A stretch of 64,000 nucleotides of DNA from Geobacter sp. OR-1 (GCF_000813145.1 NZ_BAZF01000011.1:1-64000), one strand, 5' to 3'; counted from the first letter of the stretch, positions 9,567 to 20,100 are shown. A program made the numbers and translations. The notes: generated from the letters alone by a model not told the origin.

Positions 9567-10909
9567 GGTTTCGCGGGACTGCGGTTCTTGTGGCAATAAC
9601 TCTGCTTCTGGGTGGATTCTACCTGCTGTACCAACGCCCGCAGGCAGAAGCGAAAAAGGCTGCCCTTGCCTTTGAGAAGCGGTTCTTCCGTGCCGATAGC
9701 GGCGCCATTTCATCGATCATTATCGAGAACTGGGATGGTGTGGTGGAGATCTCCCATGGGGCCGACGGCTGGATGATCGAGAGGCCACAGCGATATCGCC
9801 CGGACGACGGCATGATCAGGAAACTCCTGGAAACGATCGCCAAGGGTGAATTAACCAAGGTGGTGGGAGAGGCGTCGGAACTGAATCAGTTCGGTTTCGA
9901 TCGGCCGGTGTTGAGCCTGACCATCAGGACGGGCCAGTCCCGGGATATGCTGATGATCGGCCAGAAAAACCCGACTGATACCGGATATTATGCCTATTCG
10001 GAGGGGCTAGGCAAGATATTTCTGGTCAACAAGGAACTGCCGAAGGATTTGTATCTACGGCTCTACGACCTCCGGGAGAAGCGGCTCTACCCTGCCCTCC
10101 GTTTTGAGGATATCGGCAGAGTTGTCATCAGCCGGGGTAAAGAGAAACTGGACATTGCGTTCGACGGCAAAGTCTGGCGGATGCGTGCGCCGTTTGATGT
10201 GATGGCGTCGGCAGAGGAGGTGAAGGCCTTTCTGGGGACATTGACCGGCCAGAAAGCGGCTGCGTTCATTCCGTGGGAGAAGGGGCTGGCAAAGCTGCCG
10301 CAGCAGATGCATCTGCAACTGTTTGACCTGAACGGCCGGCCTGTTGTCGATAACCGGGTCTATTACCTGGGCACGGGGGAGGACGAGGGGGTCGTCATCC
10401 ATGCAGCCGGCAATGGCGAATCGATCCGCACCCACCGCGAGTTCTGGGAGATCCTGCAAATTGACCCGGCTGACCTGATGGAGCGCAGGCTGTTCCCTCG
10501 CGACTCGGCAGGAATCACCCGGGTCAGCGTGTTTACAGGGAACGAACAGATCGTGCTGGTGCGTAACGGCAACCAGTGGGAGAAAAACGGCCGTCGGGTT
10601 GATGCGGAAAAGGTACGGATTATCCTTGATACCATGCGGAACTGGAAGACGTCCAAACGCGCGCCGGAGAAGGAGCATTTAGGGAAAACCCGAACAGGAA
10701 TCGAGGTGAACTATGCCGGGGAGGTAGAGCGACTTATGATAACTGAAAAGGAGATTAGCCGCTCTATGTCTACCGAACTCCCCACAATGCATGCTGAAAG
10801 TAAAGACATAATCTACTTTTTGGCGTCATCGTCGGCGCTGGGTCAGAACGTCCTGGTTCTTTCCAATGAATTGGATCGCTTTCTCGGGCAGATGCGGCAA
10901 CTCAAATGA
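9563..10909 (+). CDS. DUF4340 domain protein, ABC exporter accessory
   Basis: 448 residues. One N-terminal membrane anchor (about residues 6-23) is followed by repeated DUF4340 units, each of the form I..I.i.....v.i....dgW.i..P....d...i..ll. Examples are the DGWMIERPQRYRPDD and DGKVWRMRAPFDVMA segments. The start at 9563 was chosen because it overlaps the preceding stop in ATGA; an in-frame upstream extension would run far into the GldG-like gene. DUF4340 proteins commonly follow GldG-type genes. The biochemical role is unknown; it is probably periplasmic and membrane-tethered. Confidence 0.85.
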   Translation: MRFRGTAVLVAITLLLGGFYLLYQRPQAEAKKAALAFEKRFFRADSGAISSIIIENWDGVVEISHGADGWMIERPQRYRPDDGMIRKLLETIAKGELTKVVGEASELNQFGFDRPVLSLTIRTGQSRDMLMIGQKNPTDTGYYAYSEGLGKIFLVNKELPKDLYLRLYDLREKRLYPALRFEDIGRVVISRGKEKLDIAFDGKVWRMRAPFDVMASAEEVKAFLGTLTGQKAAAFIPWEKGLAKLPQQMHLQLFDLNGRPVVDNRVYYLGTGEDEGVVIHAAGNGESIRTHREFWEILQIDPADLMERRLFPRDSAGITRVSVFTGNEQIVLVRNGNQWEKNGRRVDAEKVRIILDTMRNWKTSKRAPEKEHLGKTRTGIEVNYAGEVERLMITEKEISRSMSTELPTMHAESKDIIYFLASSSALGQNVLVLSNELDRFLGQMRQLK

Positions 10910-12327
10910 CATCCTCCGGCCTCAAGCAGCGCATCTGGCAGACGGTCACCAACAGGTCTCTTTCGACCTGGCTGCTGATTGCGGTGACAGCCATGCTGGT
11001 GCTCGGCTCGCTACTGCCCAACCCGGAATACATGACCCCTGATGCGGTTGCCAATCTGCAGGCCCGTAACCCGCTGCTGTTTGACATCGGCTCACATTTC
11101 AACAGCAGGAAGCTTGCAACGGGATACTTTTTCGGATTCGTCGGCATCTACCTCATCATCTCGGCAACACTCTGCAGTGTCGACCGCATCATGAACCGAA
11201 GGCGCGAACAACCGGTCTACGCCGAAACAGAGGCGTCAACCGGTGACATAACCATTCTCGTGCCAGCCGCTGCGCCTGAAGAGACCCGCGCCTTCCTGAC
11301 CGACCGGCTGTGCCGGCGGTTGTTAGGGGCGGCGATCTTGCCGGATTCAGTGACCGGTACCGTTATCATCCAAAGGGGGCGATTCGGCTTCTGGGGCTCG
11401 ATCATTTTCCATACCGTGCTGATTACGGCCCTTGCCGGGCTGGTGCTGTTCTACCTGGGCGGGACCCGAGGTAAGCTGGTGTTTACCGAGGGGCAACGCT
11501 ATCGCCTGGAGAAATCCCGGTTCATCCACCTGGAAAAGGAACCGGTCTGGGGGTTGCGGCTGCCGCGGGTCGAACTGGAACTCATGACGCAATACTCCCT
11601 TTTTGCCCATGATGACCCGCAAACGGCAATCGAGCATCTGGCGCGTTTCCGGGTGCTTGACCTCGAGAGTGGCCACAGCTCTGTCCGGGATGTAAAGATC
11701 AATCTCCCCTTGCGGATCGCAGGCAGCGATTTTCTGCTGATGACCGGCGGATTTGCGCCGCGCTTTGTCATTTCCGGAAAGAACGGCGCCGCTGTTCGCT
11801 ATGATTCCTTCGTCAATCTGAAACGGGAAGCAGGGACCAAAGATGACTTCTCGGCAATAGACGGGTTACATTTCAATGTCCGGTTTTTCCCCGACCTGGC
11901 GCGCAAAAACGGCCAGCCAATCACGAAAAGCCTGTTGATGAACAATCCAGCGGCGCTCATTACCGTGACCCGGGGTGGAAACAGGCTGTTCGATGATTTT
12001 GTGCCGGTTGGAGCGAGCGCGGTCGTTGCGGGATACACCATCACCATCCCCGAAGTCCGACGCTGGGTGGAGCTGGAGATGGCCGATGAACCGGGAATCG
12101 GGTTCTTCTTTGCCATATCTTTCCTCGGCATTATCGGTATTCTGGTGCGGATGCTCGACCCTGATGAGCAGCTTATTATGGTGACCCGCGCAGAGACTAA
12201 GGGGACAAGGGTTGAATTCTTTGTGAATTCCCGTCATTTTTCGGCCCTGCTCAAGGATGTTGCCACTGATTGCGCCCGGGCCGCGGTGGCATGGGGAGAG
12301 GAAAGGTCGAAAGGATTGGAGAAATGA
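10906..12327 (+). CDS. resB: ResB-like cytochrome c biogenesis protein
   Basis: 473 residues. Membrane segments near residues 20-40, 65-90, 160-185 and 405-425 surround a long periplasmic domain, the ResB/Ccs1 layout. Recognisable parts are the opening LKQRIWQTVTNRSLSTWLLI, the GSIIFHTVLITALAGLVLFY segment with a conserved His, and FAISFLGIIGILVRMLDPDEQ near the end. ResB with CcsA forms the system II heme lyase that attaches heme to CxxCH motifs outside the membrane. It overlaps the DUF4340 gene and the next gene by ATGA, so it is tightly co-translated. CcsA is encoded at 13867 in the same operon. Confidence 0.85.
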   Translation: MTSSGLKQRIWQTVTNRSLSTWLLIAVTAMLVLGSLLPNPEYMTPDAVANLQARNPLLFDIGSHFNSRKLATGYFFGFVGIYLIISATLCSVDRIMNRRREQPVYAETEASTGDITILVPAAAPEETRAFLTDRLCRRLLGAAILPDSVTGTVIIQRGRFGFWGSIIFHTVLITALAGLVLFYLGGTRGKLVFTEGQRYRLEKSRFIHLEKEPVWGLRLPRVELELMTQYSLFAHDDPQTAIEHLARFRVLDLESGHSSVRDVKINLPLRIAGSDFLLMTGGFAPRFVISGKNGAAVRYDSFVNLKREAGTKDDFSAIDGLHFNVRFFPDLARKNGQPITKSLLMNNPAALITVTRGGNRLFDDFVPVGASAVVAGYTITIPEVRRWVELEMADEPGIGFFFAISFLGIIGILVRMLDPDEQLIMVTRAETKGTRVEFFVNSRHFSALLKDVATDCARAAVAWGEERSKGLEK

Positions 12328-12890
12328 ACATGATGTCTGAATCGTGGCGGCGGACAACGATGCTTTTTGCAGCCGTGCTATTCCTGGTGCTCGGGTTGAC
12401 CGGCTGCACGCGGGGTGAAGTGGAACTGAAAAATACGGTTTCGGCCTACATCCAGATGCTGACCGAATCGCTTGCCAAGCCGGATGCCGCAAAGATGAAG
12501 TTTTTTGCCAGCCAGGCTGAAATAGCCCGGATCGATTCGTATATTCTCTTCATGCTCAAGGAGAAGAAAGTCCTGAACAGCACTATGCAAAAACTGGATT
12601 TTCGTGGCGTCGAGATCGATAAGGATCAGACGAAAGCAACGGTGACGGCCTACGAGGAATGGACATACCATTATGTGGATGAAAAAAGCCGCCAACCGAT
12701 CAGCAAGGAAGAAGCGATTGCCTATAACAATGTCTACCACCTGATCAAGGATCAGGGGCACTGGGTAGTGGACAAGATAGACTCGAACGAGACGCAGTCA
12801 ACCACCACTCCGGCCCCTGCCGAACCAGCCGGCGCGAAACCTCCGGCTGGCGATAATTCCGGAGGCATACGGCCATCGGGGAAATTTTAG
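12324..12890 (+). CDS. Small lipoprotein of unknown function
   Basis: 188 residues. The start at 12324 overlaps the resB stop (ATGA). A hydrophobic signal sequence ends in a lipobox-like LTGC at about residues 23-26, so the protein is probably lipid-anchored in the cell envelope. The remainder (VSAYIQMLTESLAKPDAAKM, later YEEWTYHYVDEKS and NNVYHLIKDQGHWVVDKI) resembles NTF2-like or DUF4440-type folds by eye. The C-terminal 35 residues are Pro/Ala/Gly-rich and probably disordered. Its position between resB and the ABC ATPase suggests a role in the same export or assembly process. No specific function can be assigned. Confidence 0.65.
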   Translation: MNMMSESWRRTTMLFAAVLFLVLGLTGCTRGEVELKNTVSAYIQMLTESLAKPDAAKMKFFASQAEIARIDSYILFMLKEKKVLNSTMQKLDFRGVEIDKDQTKATVTAYEEWTYHYVDEKSRQPISKEEAIAYNNVYHLIKDQGHWVVDKIDSNETQSTTTPAPAEPAGAKPPAGDNSGGIRPSGKF

Positions 12891-12935
12891 CTGCAGCACT
12901 GATTGACGATTGCAGTTACCGGGAAACCAGAGCGT

Positions 12936-13853
12936 ATGATTCAAATTGAAAACCTGACAAAACGGTTCGGACAGCATGTTGCAGTCAACGGGATATCCTT
13001 CACCGTCGGCAGGGGTGAGACCATGGGGCTCCTCGGGCCCAACGGCGCGGGCAAGACCACCATGATGAGGATGATCACCGGCTATCTCCCTCCCAATGAC
13101 GGCCGGGTCGTTATTGATGGGCTCGACATGTTCGACCAGCCGAGCGAGGTGAAAAAAAGGATCGGCTATCTTCCCGAACAACCGCCGGTCTACATGGATC
13201 TGACGGTCCGGGAATACCTGGAGTTTGCCGCCCGTATCCGGGCTCTCCCCGGCAACAGGGTCAAGCGGCAGATCGAGCTTGTCGTGGAACGGTGTGGCAT
13301 TTCCGACAAGCTGGGACGATTGATCGGCAACCTTTCCAAGGGGTACCGCCAAAGGGTGGGACTGGCCCAGGCGCTGGTTCACAACCCGGACATCCTGATC
13401 CTGGATGAGCCGACCGTCGGCCTCGACCCGGTACAGATCGTCGAGATTCGTGAACTGGTGCGTGAGTTGGGCCGCGAACGGACCGTCATCCTCAGCAGCC
13501 ACATAATGCAGGAGATAACGACGATCTGCGAGAAGGTCGCCATAATAAACCAGGGGAAGCTGGTGGCATTCGACAGCATCGCCAACCTTTCTTCGGCCAT
13601 GAGTGGCGGACAGAGATTGACGGCGATCGTGTCGCGCCCCGGGAACGTGGACCGGGCCAGGTTGTTGTCGCTGCCGCATCTGCTGTCCGTAGAAAGCCGG
13701 CCCGACGGATATCTCGATATTCTCGGCGAAAGGGGCTGGGATGTACGGGAGCCGCTGGCAAGGGAACTGTATGAAATGGATAGCGGCCTGCTCGAATTGC
13801 GGCTGGTCAGCCTGACGCTGGAAGAGGTGTTTTTAAAGGCGATCACCAGTTGA
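12936..13853 (+). CDS. ABC transporter ATP-binding protein, GldA/CcmA-like
   Basis: 305 residues from the ATG at 12936. An alternative TTG at 12903 would add 11 residues that do not match the family. Walker A GPNGAGKTT (about 36-44), Q-loop at YLPEQPPVYMDLT, signature LSKGYRQRVGLAQAL, Walker B ILILDEPTVGLDP and the switch His in ILSSHIMQE are all intact. This is the probable motor for the permease at 7293, although four genes separate them. The C-terminal 85 residues (after HIMQEI) fit the DUF4162-like extension of this subfamily. Confidence 0.88.
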   Translation: MIQIENLTKRFGQHVAVNGISFTVGRGETMGLLGPNGAGKTTMMRMITGYLPPNDGRVVIDGLDMFDQPSEVKKRIGYLPEQPPVYMDLTVREYLEFAARIRALPGNRVKRQIELVVERCGISDKLGRLIGNLSKGYRQRVGLAQALVHNPDILILDEPTVGLDPVQIVEIRELVRELGRERTVILSSHIMQEITTICEKVAIINQGKLVAFDSIANLSSAMSGGQRLTAIVSRPGNVDRARLLSLPHLLSVESRPDGYLDILGERGWDVREPLARELYEMDSGLLELRLVSLTLEEVFLKAITS

Positions 13854-13866
13854 CCGGAGAGATATC

Positions 13867-14700
13867 ATGTCCCTGATTGAAGGATTACTGCTCTGGCCGG
13901 CCATGTTCGGCTACTTAACGGTTTTCATCCTGTACCTGACCCTGGCAATCTTCAAAAAAGACCGGGTGGAGAGGGTTGCCTGGCTGTTGTTCATTATCAG
14001 CTTTCTTGTCCAGACCGCCTCCATACTCTGGAGATGGCATGTCAGCGGCCGGGCGCCGGTCATGGTGAGTTACGAGCATTACCAGCTCGGTTCCTGGTTT
14101 GTCGGCCTGGTCACCATTGCCAGTGGCTACAGATACCGGCAGACGCGGATCTTTGCCATGGCTTCGGCAGCGGCCATGCTGTTGATGCTCGGCATGGGAC
14201 TGGGAACCGAGACGGCCATGGAACCGATGCGCCCCCCCTTCCGCTCCAACTGGCTCATCATCCATATCGGCTTTGCCTGGTTTGCCTGGGGCTGTTTCGT
14301 GATGGCCGCAGCCATGGGGGTCGCATTCCTGCTAAAGCGCCCCGGAAAGGGTGAAGGCCCGCTGCTCGCCAAATTCCCCGACCGCAAAGTGATCGACGAC
14401 CTGATGATTAAACAGGTGCTCTTCGGATTCGTATGCCAGGGGTTGATGATCATTGCCGGCGCCATCTGGGCTCATCAGTTGTGGGGACGTTACTGGGGGT
14501 GGGACCCCATAGAGACCTGGTCCCTTATCTGCTGGCTGGTCTACGGGGTGGTGCTTCACTTGCGCCTCATGATGGGGTGGCGGGAGGATAAACTGGCGAT
14601 CCTTGTAATCCTGGCTCTTTCAACGTCTGTAATCTGCTTCTGGGGGATCGGCCTGGGACCGCAGAGCCACACGACTCTGATGCTGATGGAATTCAAATAG
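13867..14700 (+). CDS. ccsA: CcsA/ResC-type cytochrome c assembly protein
   Basis: 277 residues with about eight membrane segments. The tryptophan-rich heme-handling motif WGRYWGWDPIETWSL sits at about residues 208-222, with conserved histidines on either side in external loops. This is the system II partner of ResB; together they carry heme outward and join it to apocytochromes. The start follows GGAGAGATATC. It is the last gene of the 6680-14700 operon, and a likely terminator lies 60 bases downstream. Many proteins in this lineage need such a system because of their large cytochrome load. Confidence 0.88.
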   Translation: MSLIEGLLLWPAMFGYLTVFILYLTLAIFKKDRVERVAWLLFIISFLVQTASILWRWHVSGRAPVMVSYEHYQLGSWFVGLVTIASGYRYRQTRIFAMASAAAMLLMLGMGLGTETAMEPMRPPFRSNWLIIHIGFAWFAWGCFVMAAAMGVAFLLKRPGKGEGPLLAKFPDRKVIDDLMIKQVLFGFVCQGLMIIAGAIWAHQLWGRYWGWDPIETWSLICWLVYGVVLHLRLMMGWREDKLAILVILALSTSVICFWGIGLGPQSHTTLMLMEFK

Positions 14701-14761
14701 GATGAAATCGTAACCGAGGGGATTGAATCAGGTGAGGAACTTGCCTGACATCAGACAATAG

Positions 14762-14800
14762 AACCCGGCGGTTAAGAGGCTGGCGGGTTTATATTCTTTT
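14762..14800 (+). terminator. Probable terminator of the ABC/cytochrome-assembly operon
   Basis: A hairpin pairs AACCCGGCGG (14762-14771) with CTGGCGGGTT (14780-14789), with one mismatch and one wobble. It is followed by the T-rich run TTTATATTCTTTT. It lies between the ccsA stop and the PilZ gene. Confidence 0.65.
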
Positions 14801-14891
14801 CAGCATGTAATCCGGCAGGTAACCAGTTAAAGTCCCTCATGAAACTGACGATAGATAATTGTGTATAGACCGTTATCGAGAGGTTGTACAC

Positions 14892-15656
14892 ATGGAACAG
14901 TTTCAAGCCCAGTTGAAAACCGGCAGGCATATCCTGCTGACAATCAATACCCCCTGCGGATTCGCTATGGTTGAGGACGCCGTTATCGCAAGCGCTTCCG
15001 GCCGGTATATCAAGGTGATCCTGCCTGCTGCAACAAACCCCAAAATGGACCATCTCCCTGTGGGCACAAAGGTTTCCGTGGCTATTGAAACGGATACCGG
15101 CGGCCAATTGGCCTGTAACGCCGTGATAAACAACCTGGATGAGCGCCCGTTTATCTGGATCAAGGTTCTCGATACGCTGCCGGCCATCTCGAAGAGACGG
15201 CATCAACGTATTTCAGTGAACCTGCCGATGTACTGCTCCGTAATTACCGAGGATGGTTCAATGACCGTCATCTACGACGGCAAGAAGGACAACGGGAGTT
15301 ACGAACCGGTTGACCTTTCGTTAAGCGCCGGGGGATTCAAACTCAAAACCCCGTTCAAAGTAAAGGATGAGACAATAGCGATCGCAGTATTTTTTTCCGC
15401 CGACGAAACAGAATGGATGGTGCCGGTCTTCTCGAAATCGGTATATTCCTACCCGTCAAACGCGAACAACAAATTCCTGACCGGTTTCAGGTTTTCCATG
15501 ATCAATTCCCGCGACAAGAAAAAGATCGCTCATCTGGTCGAGGAGCATCTGCAGCCTGTCACCGCCGGCTGCAAGGCCAGAAAGTACCCGTCATGCCTTC
15601 TGCGCATGCGTAACTACAGCTTCAAGACGTCAGATATGCCTGTGCAAGGACCCTGA
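14892..15656 (+). CDS. PilZ-domain protein, likely c-di-GMP receptor
   Basis: 254 residues from the ATG at 14892, which follows GAGAGG; an upstream TTG at 14859 lacks a comparable site. The N-terminal 100 residues form a flagellar-brake-like (YcgR/PilZN) domain. The PilZ domain follows, with its binding signature RRHQR at about residue 103 and DLSLSAGGFKL at about residue 145. PilZ proteins bind cyclic di-GMP and change motility or surface behaviour. There is no output domain, so it would act by protein contact. It stands alone, downstream of a terminator, and faces the next gene tail to tail. A diguanylate cyclase (24725) and an HD-GYP protein (38081) are also in this window. Confidence 0.8.
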   Translation: MEQFQAQLKTGRHILLTINTPCGFAMVEDAVIASASGRYIKVILPAATNPKMDHLPVGTKVSVAIETDTGGQLACNAVINNLDERPFIWIKVLDTLPAISKRRHQRISVNLPMYCSVITEDGSMTVIYDGKKDNGSYEPVDLSLSAGGFKLKTPFKVKDETIAIAVFFSADETEWMVPVFSKSVYSYPSNANNKFLTGFRFSMINSRDKKKIAHLVEEHLQPVTAGCKARKYPSCLLRMRNYSFKTSDMPVQGP

Positions 15657-15707
15657 ACTCGGGCAGGCCATGATTGAAAGTACGGTTTTGTCGCTTAAAA
15701 TGGAGAT

Positions 15708-16589
15708 TTATTGATTAGTATTGGGGCGAAGGCTGCTGCAATTCCCTTCGACAACAGTCGTCAGGACGTCGTTGGATATTTTACCTTTCAACGAGCCGTT
15801 ACTCTTAACGATATCAAACTCGATCTTCTTCTCTTCGTCTGCCATCTCTTTTACCAAATGAAAATTGGCGTCAGTGATCCTTATGTTATCGAATGAGTAT
15901 TTATTGAAATACATATTTTTGATCATATTGGCATTTTCATCGATCAAATAAATGTTATTGCTGGTGTCATACACCAGTCCATCCCAGAATATATCATTGA
16001 TATTGCATTGCAATATATTGAGTGAATCTTTGGCGTTGGTTTTCTGCCTGTTCTTATAGGTTAATGCCATTGAATACGATGTACTTTTGGTATTGTCAGT
16101 GATACCGGTAATGGTTGCGTCAATTATTGAATTATCCAACTGCCACTGCCTCTCGCTCAGCATTATCAAGATATCTGATGATACTGTTTCCGACTTATCG
16201 TATTTAGTGAAATCAGTACCAAATCTGTTTTCCAGAAGAGTTCTGATTTTCCCAAAGTCTTCTTCATTTGTTGTCTCTCTTATCAGCCGGATTGAATGGT
16301 TTTTATTGGTATTATCATTCAGTTCATCTATATAGATATCAAAAGTCATATTCTCTATATTTACTTTGCCACTATATAACGTTGTATATTTTTCAGAGGA
16401 CTTGCCGGTCTTTTCCCATTTCCCCAGTTTGAATATTTTTGAAATGAAGACATCCACCCAGCTGAAGTTGTTCCAATACATCTTGTTAGTTAAAAGCCCT
16501 TCCAACGCACCATCCGAGGCCTGTGCCATTCGGGACGAAAAAACCAGCATTAGGCAGACAACGGCTATTAATCTGGCTGACATTTTCAT
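15708..16589 (-). CDS. Secreted protein of unknown function, AT-rich
   Basis: 293 residues from the ATG at 16589, which follows AAAGG; a start 8 codons upstream has no binding site. A clear signal peptide (MKMSARLIAVVCLMLVF, then a cleavage region ending MAQA) marks it as exported. The mature part is polar, rich in Asn, Asp, Lys, Ile and Thr, with no motif I can name and only two or three cysteines. Base composition is strikingly AT-rich against GC-rich neighbours, with codons such as ATA and AAT common. This suggests recent transfer. It is flanked by unrelated signalling genes. Function unknown. Confidence 0.7.
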   Translation of the reverse strand: MKMSARLIAVVCLMLVFSSRMAQASDGALEGLLTNKMYWNNFSWVDVFISKIFKLGKWEKTGKSSEKYTTLYSGKVNIENMTFDIYIDELNDNTNKNHSIRLIRETTNEEDFGKIRTLLENRFGTDFTKYDKSETVSSDILIMLSERQWQLDNSIIDATITGITDNTKSTSYSMALTYKNRQKTNAKDSLNILQCNINDIFWDGLVYDTSNNIYLIDENANMIKNMYFNKYSFDNIRITDANFHLVKEMADEEKKIEFDIVKSNGSLKGKISNDVLTTVVEGNCSSLRPNTNQ

Positions 16590-16776
16590 GAATGAACCTT
16601 TCGCTGATAACATTGAGCGCGGCTACTTGCTCCCGTCATCAATAGGCATTTGCAGCAGTCGGCTGTTTAACGGGAGATTTATAGGCAACAGGGGTTTACA
16701 TATCAGTAATTTAATTAGAAATCAAATATAATCCTGCTGTTCCTTGTATTAAGCTGTCGGTCTGCTCATTTGGATG

Positions 16777-17175
16777 TCAGCACGAGATTTCGGCAAAGCA
16801 CTTTTCAATGATAGTGAACAGTTCCAGGAAAACCACCGGCTTCACAATAACGAATTCGAAACCGACCCCTGATTCGCCGGTATGCTGCAGAAAGGCTTTT
16901 CCCGAATTGCCGGTAAGTATGATGAACCTCGTATCGGGCCTGATTGCACGGATTTCGCCGACCATTTCCAGACCGCTCATCTCCGGCATGTTGATATCGG
17001 TGATAACGATATCCGGCTGGTGCGTCTTGAACAGTTCCAGCCCCATTCTGCCGCTGGTGGCGGTATGGAGTGATATCTCCGGATACTTCAAGGTAAGCAT
17101 TGAAGAGAGAAGTTCGATGGTAACCTTGTCATCCTCAACAAGCAGTATCGATGGTGACGAGTCGTGCCGGGCCAT
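16777..17175 (-). CDS. Single-domain response regulator
   Basis: 132 residues, a receiver domain only. The acidic pair is in LLVEDDK, the phosphorylation Asp in DIVITDINMPEMSG (about residue 57), the conserved Thr in FIILTGNS and the Lys in VIVKPVVF. The ATG follows AAGGGGGTGTT. It begins 10 bases after the stop of the large sensor kinase at 17186, so it is most likely the direct phosphate acceptor of that kinase. With no output domain it would act by protein contact or as a relay. Confidence 0.88.
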   Translation of the reverse strand: MARHDSSPSILLVEDDKVTIELLSSMLTLKYPEISLHTATSGRMGLELFKTHQPDIVITDINMPEMSGLEMVGEIRAIRPDTRFIILTGNSGKAFLQHTGESGVGFEFVIVKPVVFLELFTIIEKCFAEISC

Positions 17176-17185
17176 AACACCCCCT

Positions 17186-20100
17186 TCAGACCTCTATCCT
17201 GAATTCAGCGCCTTCGGTATTGTTACGTACCGTAAGCTTACCCCCCATATTCTTCTCGACAATTGATTTCGACATGAACAAACCCAGGCCTGTCCCCTGT
17301 TGCGGACCTTTGGTGGTAAAATAGGGATCAAAGATCTTCCCCATAATCTCCTCAGGAATACCGCCGGCGTTGTCGGCCACCAATACTACAGCCCGATCGT
17401 TTTCACGGCAGATCGTAATCGTAATGCCGGGAACGGCAATTTCCCTTTCCAGCAACGCATCCCGGGCATTGATAAGGAGATTGAGGAGAACCTGTTCGTA
17501 TTCATTCCGGTAGCCATAGATGACAGGGTTATCCTTGGTTACGATTTCGATCCCGATCATCGGTTGCTGTAAGCTTCCGGCAAGGAGCGACAAGGTATTT
17601 CCGATCGTTTCGGCCACCGGGAACTCGACCTTTTCCTTATCCGGTTTGAAGAAATTCCTGAAATCGTCAATGGTTTTGGACATGTGCTGGACGAGGTCCA
17701 TTGACTTATTGACACTGTTTTCCAGTATTTCCCCGTTGAATTCGCCAAAATCATACAGAAGCTTAAGCTGCTGTACCGTGAGCCCGAGAATATTCAGGGG
17801 TTGACGCCACTGATGGGCGATATTGCTGATCATCTCCCCCATGGCTGCCTGGCGGCTCTGCTGAATGAGCATCTGTTCTTTCTCTCGCAGCGCTTCCACT
17901 ACCCGCAGACGTTCGAGGGTCTCAGCCTGCAAGGCCTGCTCCGCCTCCCGGCGCTGGTTTTCCCTGCTGAAGTTATCGAGGGCAAAGGTGATGTCGGCCG
18001 CCATCTGCACCAGCAACCCCAGGTACTGTTGATCGAAGAAATTCTTTTCCCTGGAATAAAGCGTGAGAGCACCGATTACCCGACCATTTTCCTTAAGGGC
18101 GATGGATGCCGAGGCGCAGATGCCGTAGGCGCGCCCCTGTTCATGCCAGGGGCGGGTACATGGGTCGTTCTGGAAATCGTTGCAGATGTAGTAGGTACCC
18201 TCACGGATGGAGATGCCGGTGGGACCCTCCCCGTTCGGTTCCTTAGCGGACGAGATCCTGATCTCGTCCAGATAACCGGTAACGCCACTGGCGGCAGCGA
18301 TCCGCACCGGGCCTCTCTCCTTATCCACCACCCCCACCCAGGCGAGGAGAAACCCGCCATGGTCCACGGCAATGCGACAGAAATCATGGAACAGGGAATC
18401 GCGATCAGCAGCACGGACGATCGTCTGATCGGTCTCGCAAAGCACCGCATAGAGCCGGTTAAGCCGGTAAAGAGTCCCTTCCGCCAGCTCCCGCTCCTTG
18501 ATTTCCCCCAACAGGGTTTCCACGGTCGCTGCCAGTTCTTCGGTCCGTTCCCTGACCCTCATTTCCAGTTCATCGTGGGCACGGCGCAACTCGATCTCCG
18601 CCCGCTTGCGCTCCATGGCAATGGCGACCTGATCGGCCACCGCTTTCATAAGTGCCAGGTCGTCGTCGTTGAACCTGGTTCTGGTGCGGGTCCCGAAAGA
18701 GAGGGTGCCCAGCACCTCCCCCTGGACCAGCAGTGGATGGCAGGCGTAGGCCTGAATGCCGTACGATTTGACCAAGTCAGTGCGCGGATCAGGGGTATTG
18801 GGGATATCCTCGGCCACGATCCGGCAGGCGTCGCGAGCCGCGCAACCGCATACCGCCGCACCATAATTGAGCCACTCGACCTTCTGTCTTTCCTCGCCGG
18901 AAATGCCGGCGCAGGCATTGAGGCGAAGACGGCCATCATTTTTGTCCACCAGGAAATTAAAGAAGACATGACAATCGAGAAACGACATGACTTTCTGACA
19001 GAGTCCATCGACCACCTGCTGCGGCGAATCGCTTGCAAGCAGCTCACTGGCGGTTTCGGCCAGAAGATTGACGCGGCTGGAGCTCTCCACGGCCCGCCGG
19101 CTGGCGTCAATGGCGTCTTCCATCATATTCAGGGCAGCACGGCGCGAGTCACGCAACAGGGCATTGGCCGCTTCCAACTCGGCGGTACGCTCCGACACGC
19201 GACGCTCCAGGGTTTCGTTCAGCTCCAGGAGAGCTTTCTCAGCCTGTTTCTGGGCAGTGATGTCGCGGGCCGCGGCAAAGACACCAGTCACCTCCCCATC
19301 CACATCCTGGTACACCGTGGCATTGTACAGGACCGGTGTGATGTGGCCGTCCGGATGGCGCAAGTCAAGCGAGTAGTTATGAACCGAACCCTCGGCAAAT
19401 GCCTGTTGATACCCTGCGCGGGCCTTTTCGGGCTCAGTGAAGTAATCGGAGAAATCGGTCCCGATCAGTTCGGTGCGCGAACAGCCGGTCGCCGCTTCGG
19501 TTGCGGCGTTGACATCCGTAATCTTCCCGTCGCGACCGATGGTCACCAGCGGATCAAGGCTCGCTTCGATGAGACTGCGGTTGTATACGTTGGCAAGCCG
19601 TAACGCCCTGGTCCGCTCCTCGATCCGCTGTTCCAGCTCGTCGTAGGCCTTTTGCAGATCTGCCTCGACCTTCTTGCGCTCGGTGATGACCTCGAATACG
19701 GCCACAAAGTGGTCCTGCTTCGGGCTGTAGGCCGATATGGAAAACCACATATCCATGGCATTGACATACGCCTCAAACTTTTCGGCATGTCCGGTCCGTG
19801 CTACTCTGCCATAGGTATCGAGCAGAACGGGATCGAGCTCCCACAACCCCGGAATCACAGCAGACGCCTTTCTTCCGACAACATCTTGCAACCCGGTCAG
19901 CGCCTCGAAGGCGTTGTTGACCGCAAGGAAGATGAAGTCTGCCGCCCGGTCGCCATCGTACAGCATCCGGCAATACGCAAACCCGTTGAACATGTTGTCG
20001 AAGAGGGAGCGGTACAACTCCTCGCTCTTTTTCAACTCCTCCCTCAGGATGCGGGCTTCCGAGCTTTCTATGACCTCCCAGGCACCATGATTCCTGATCA

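Noticed and set aside
17801-19603. 600-codon open frame on the plus strand
   Set aside because: Antisense to the MEDS/PAS/GAF kinase; no ribosome binding site and no recognisable domain.
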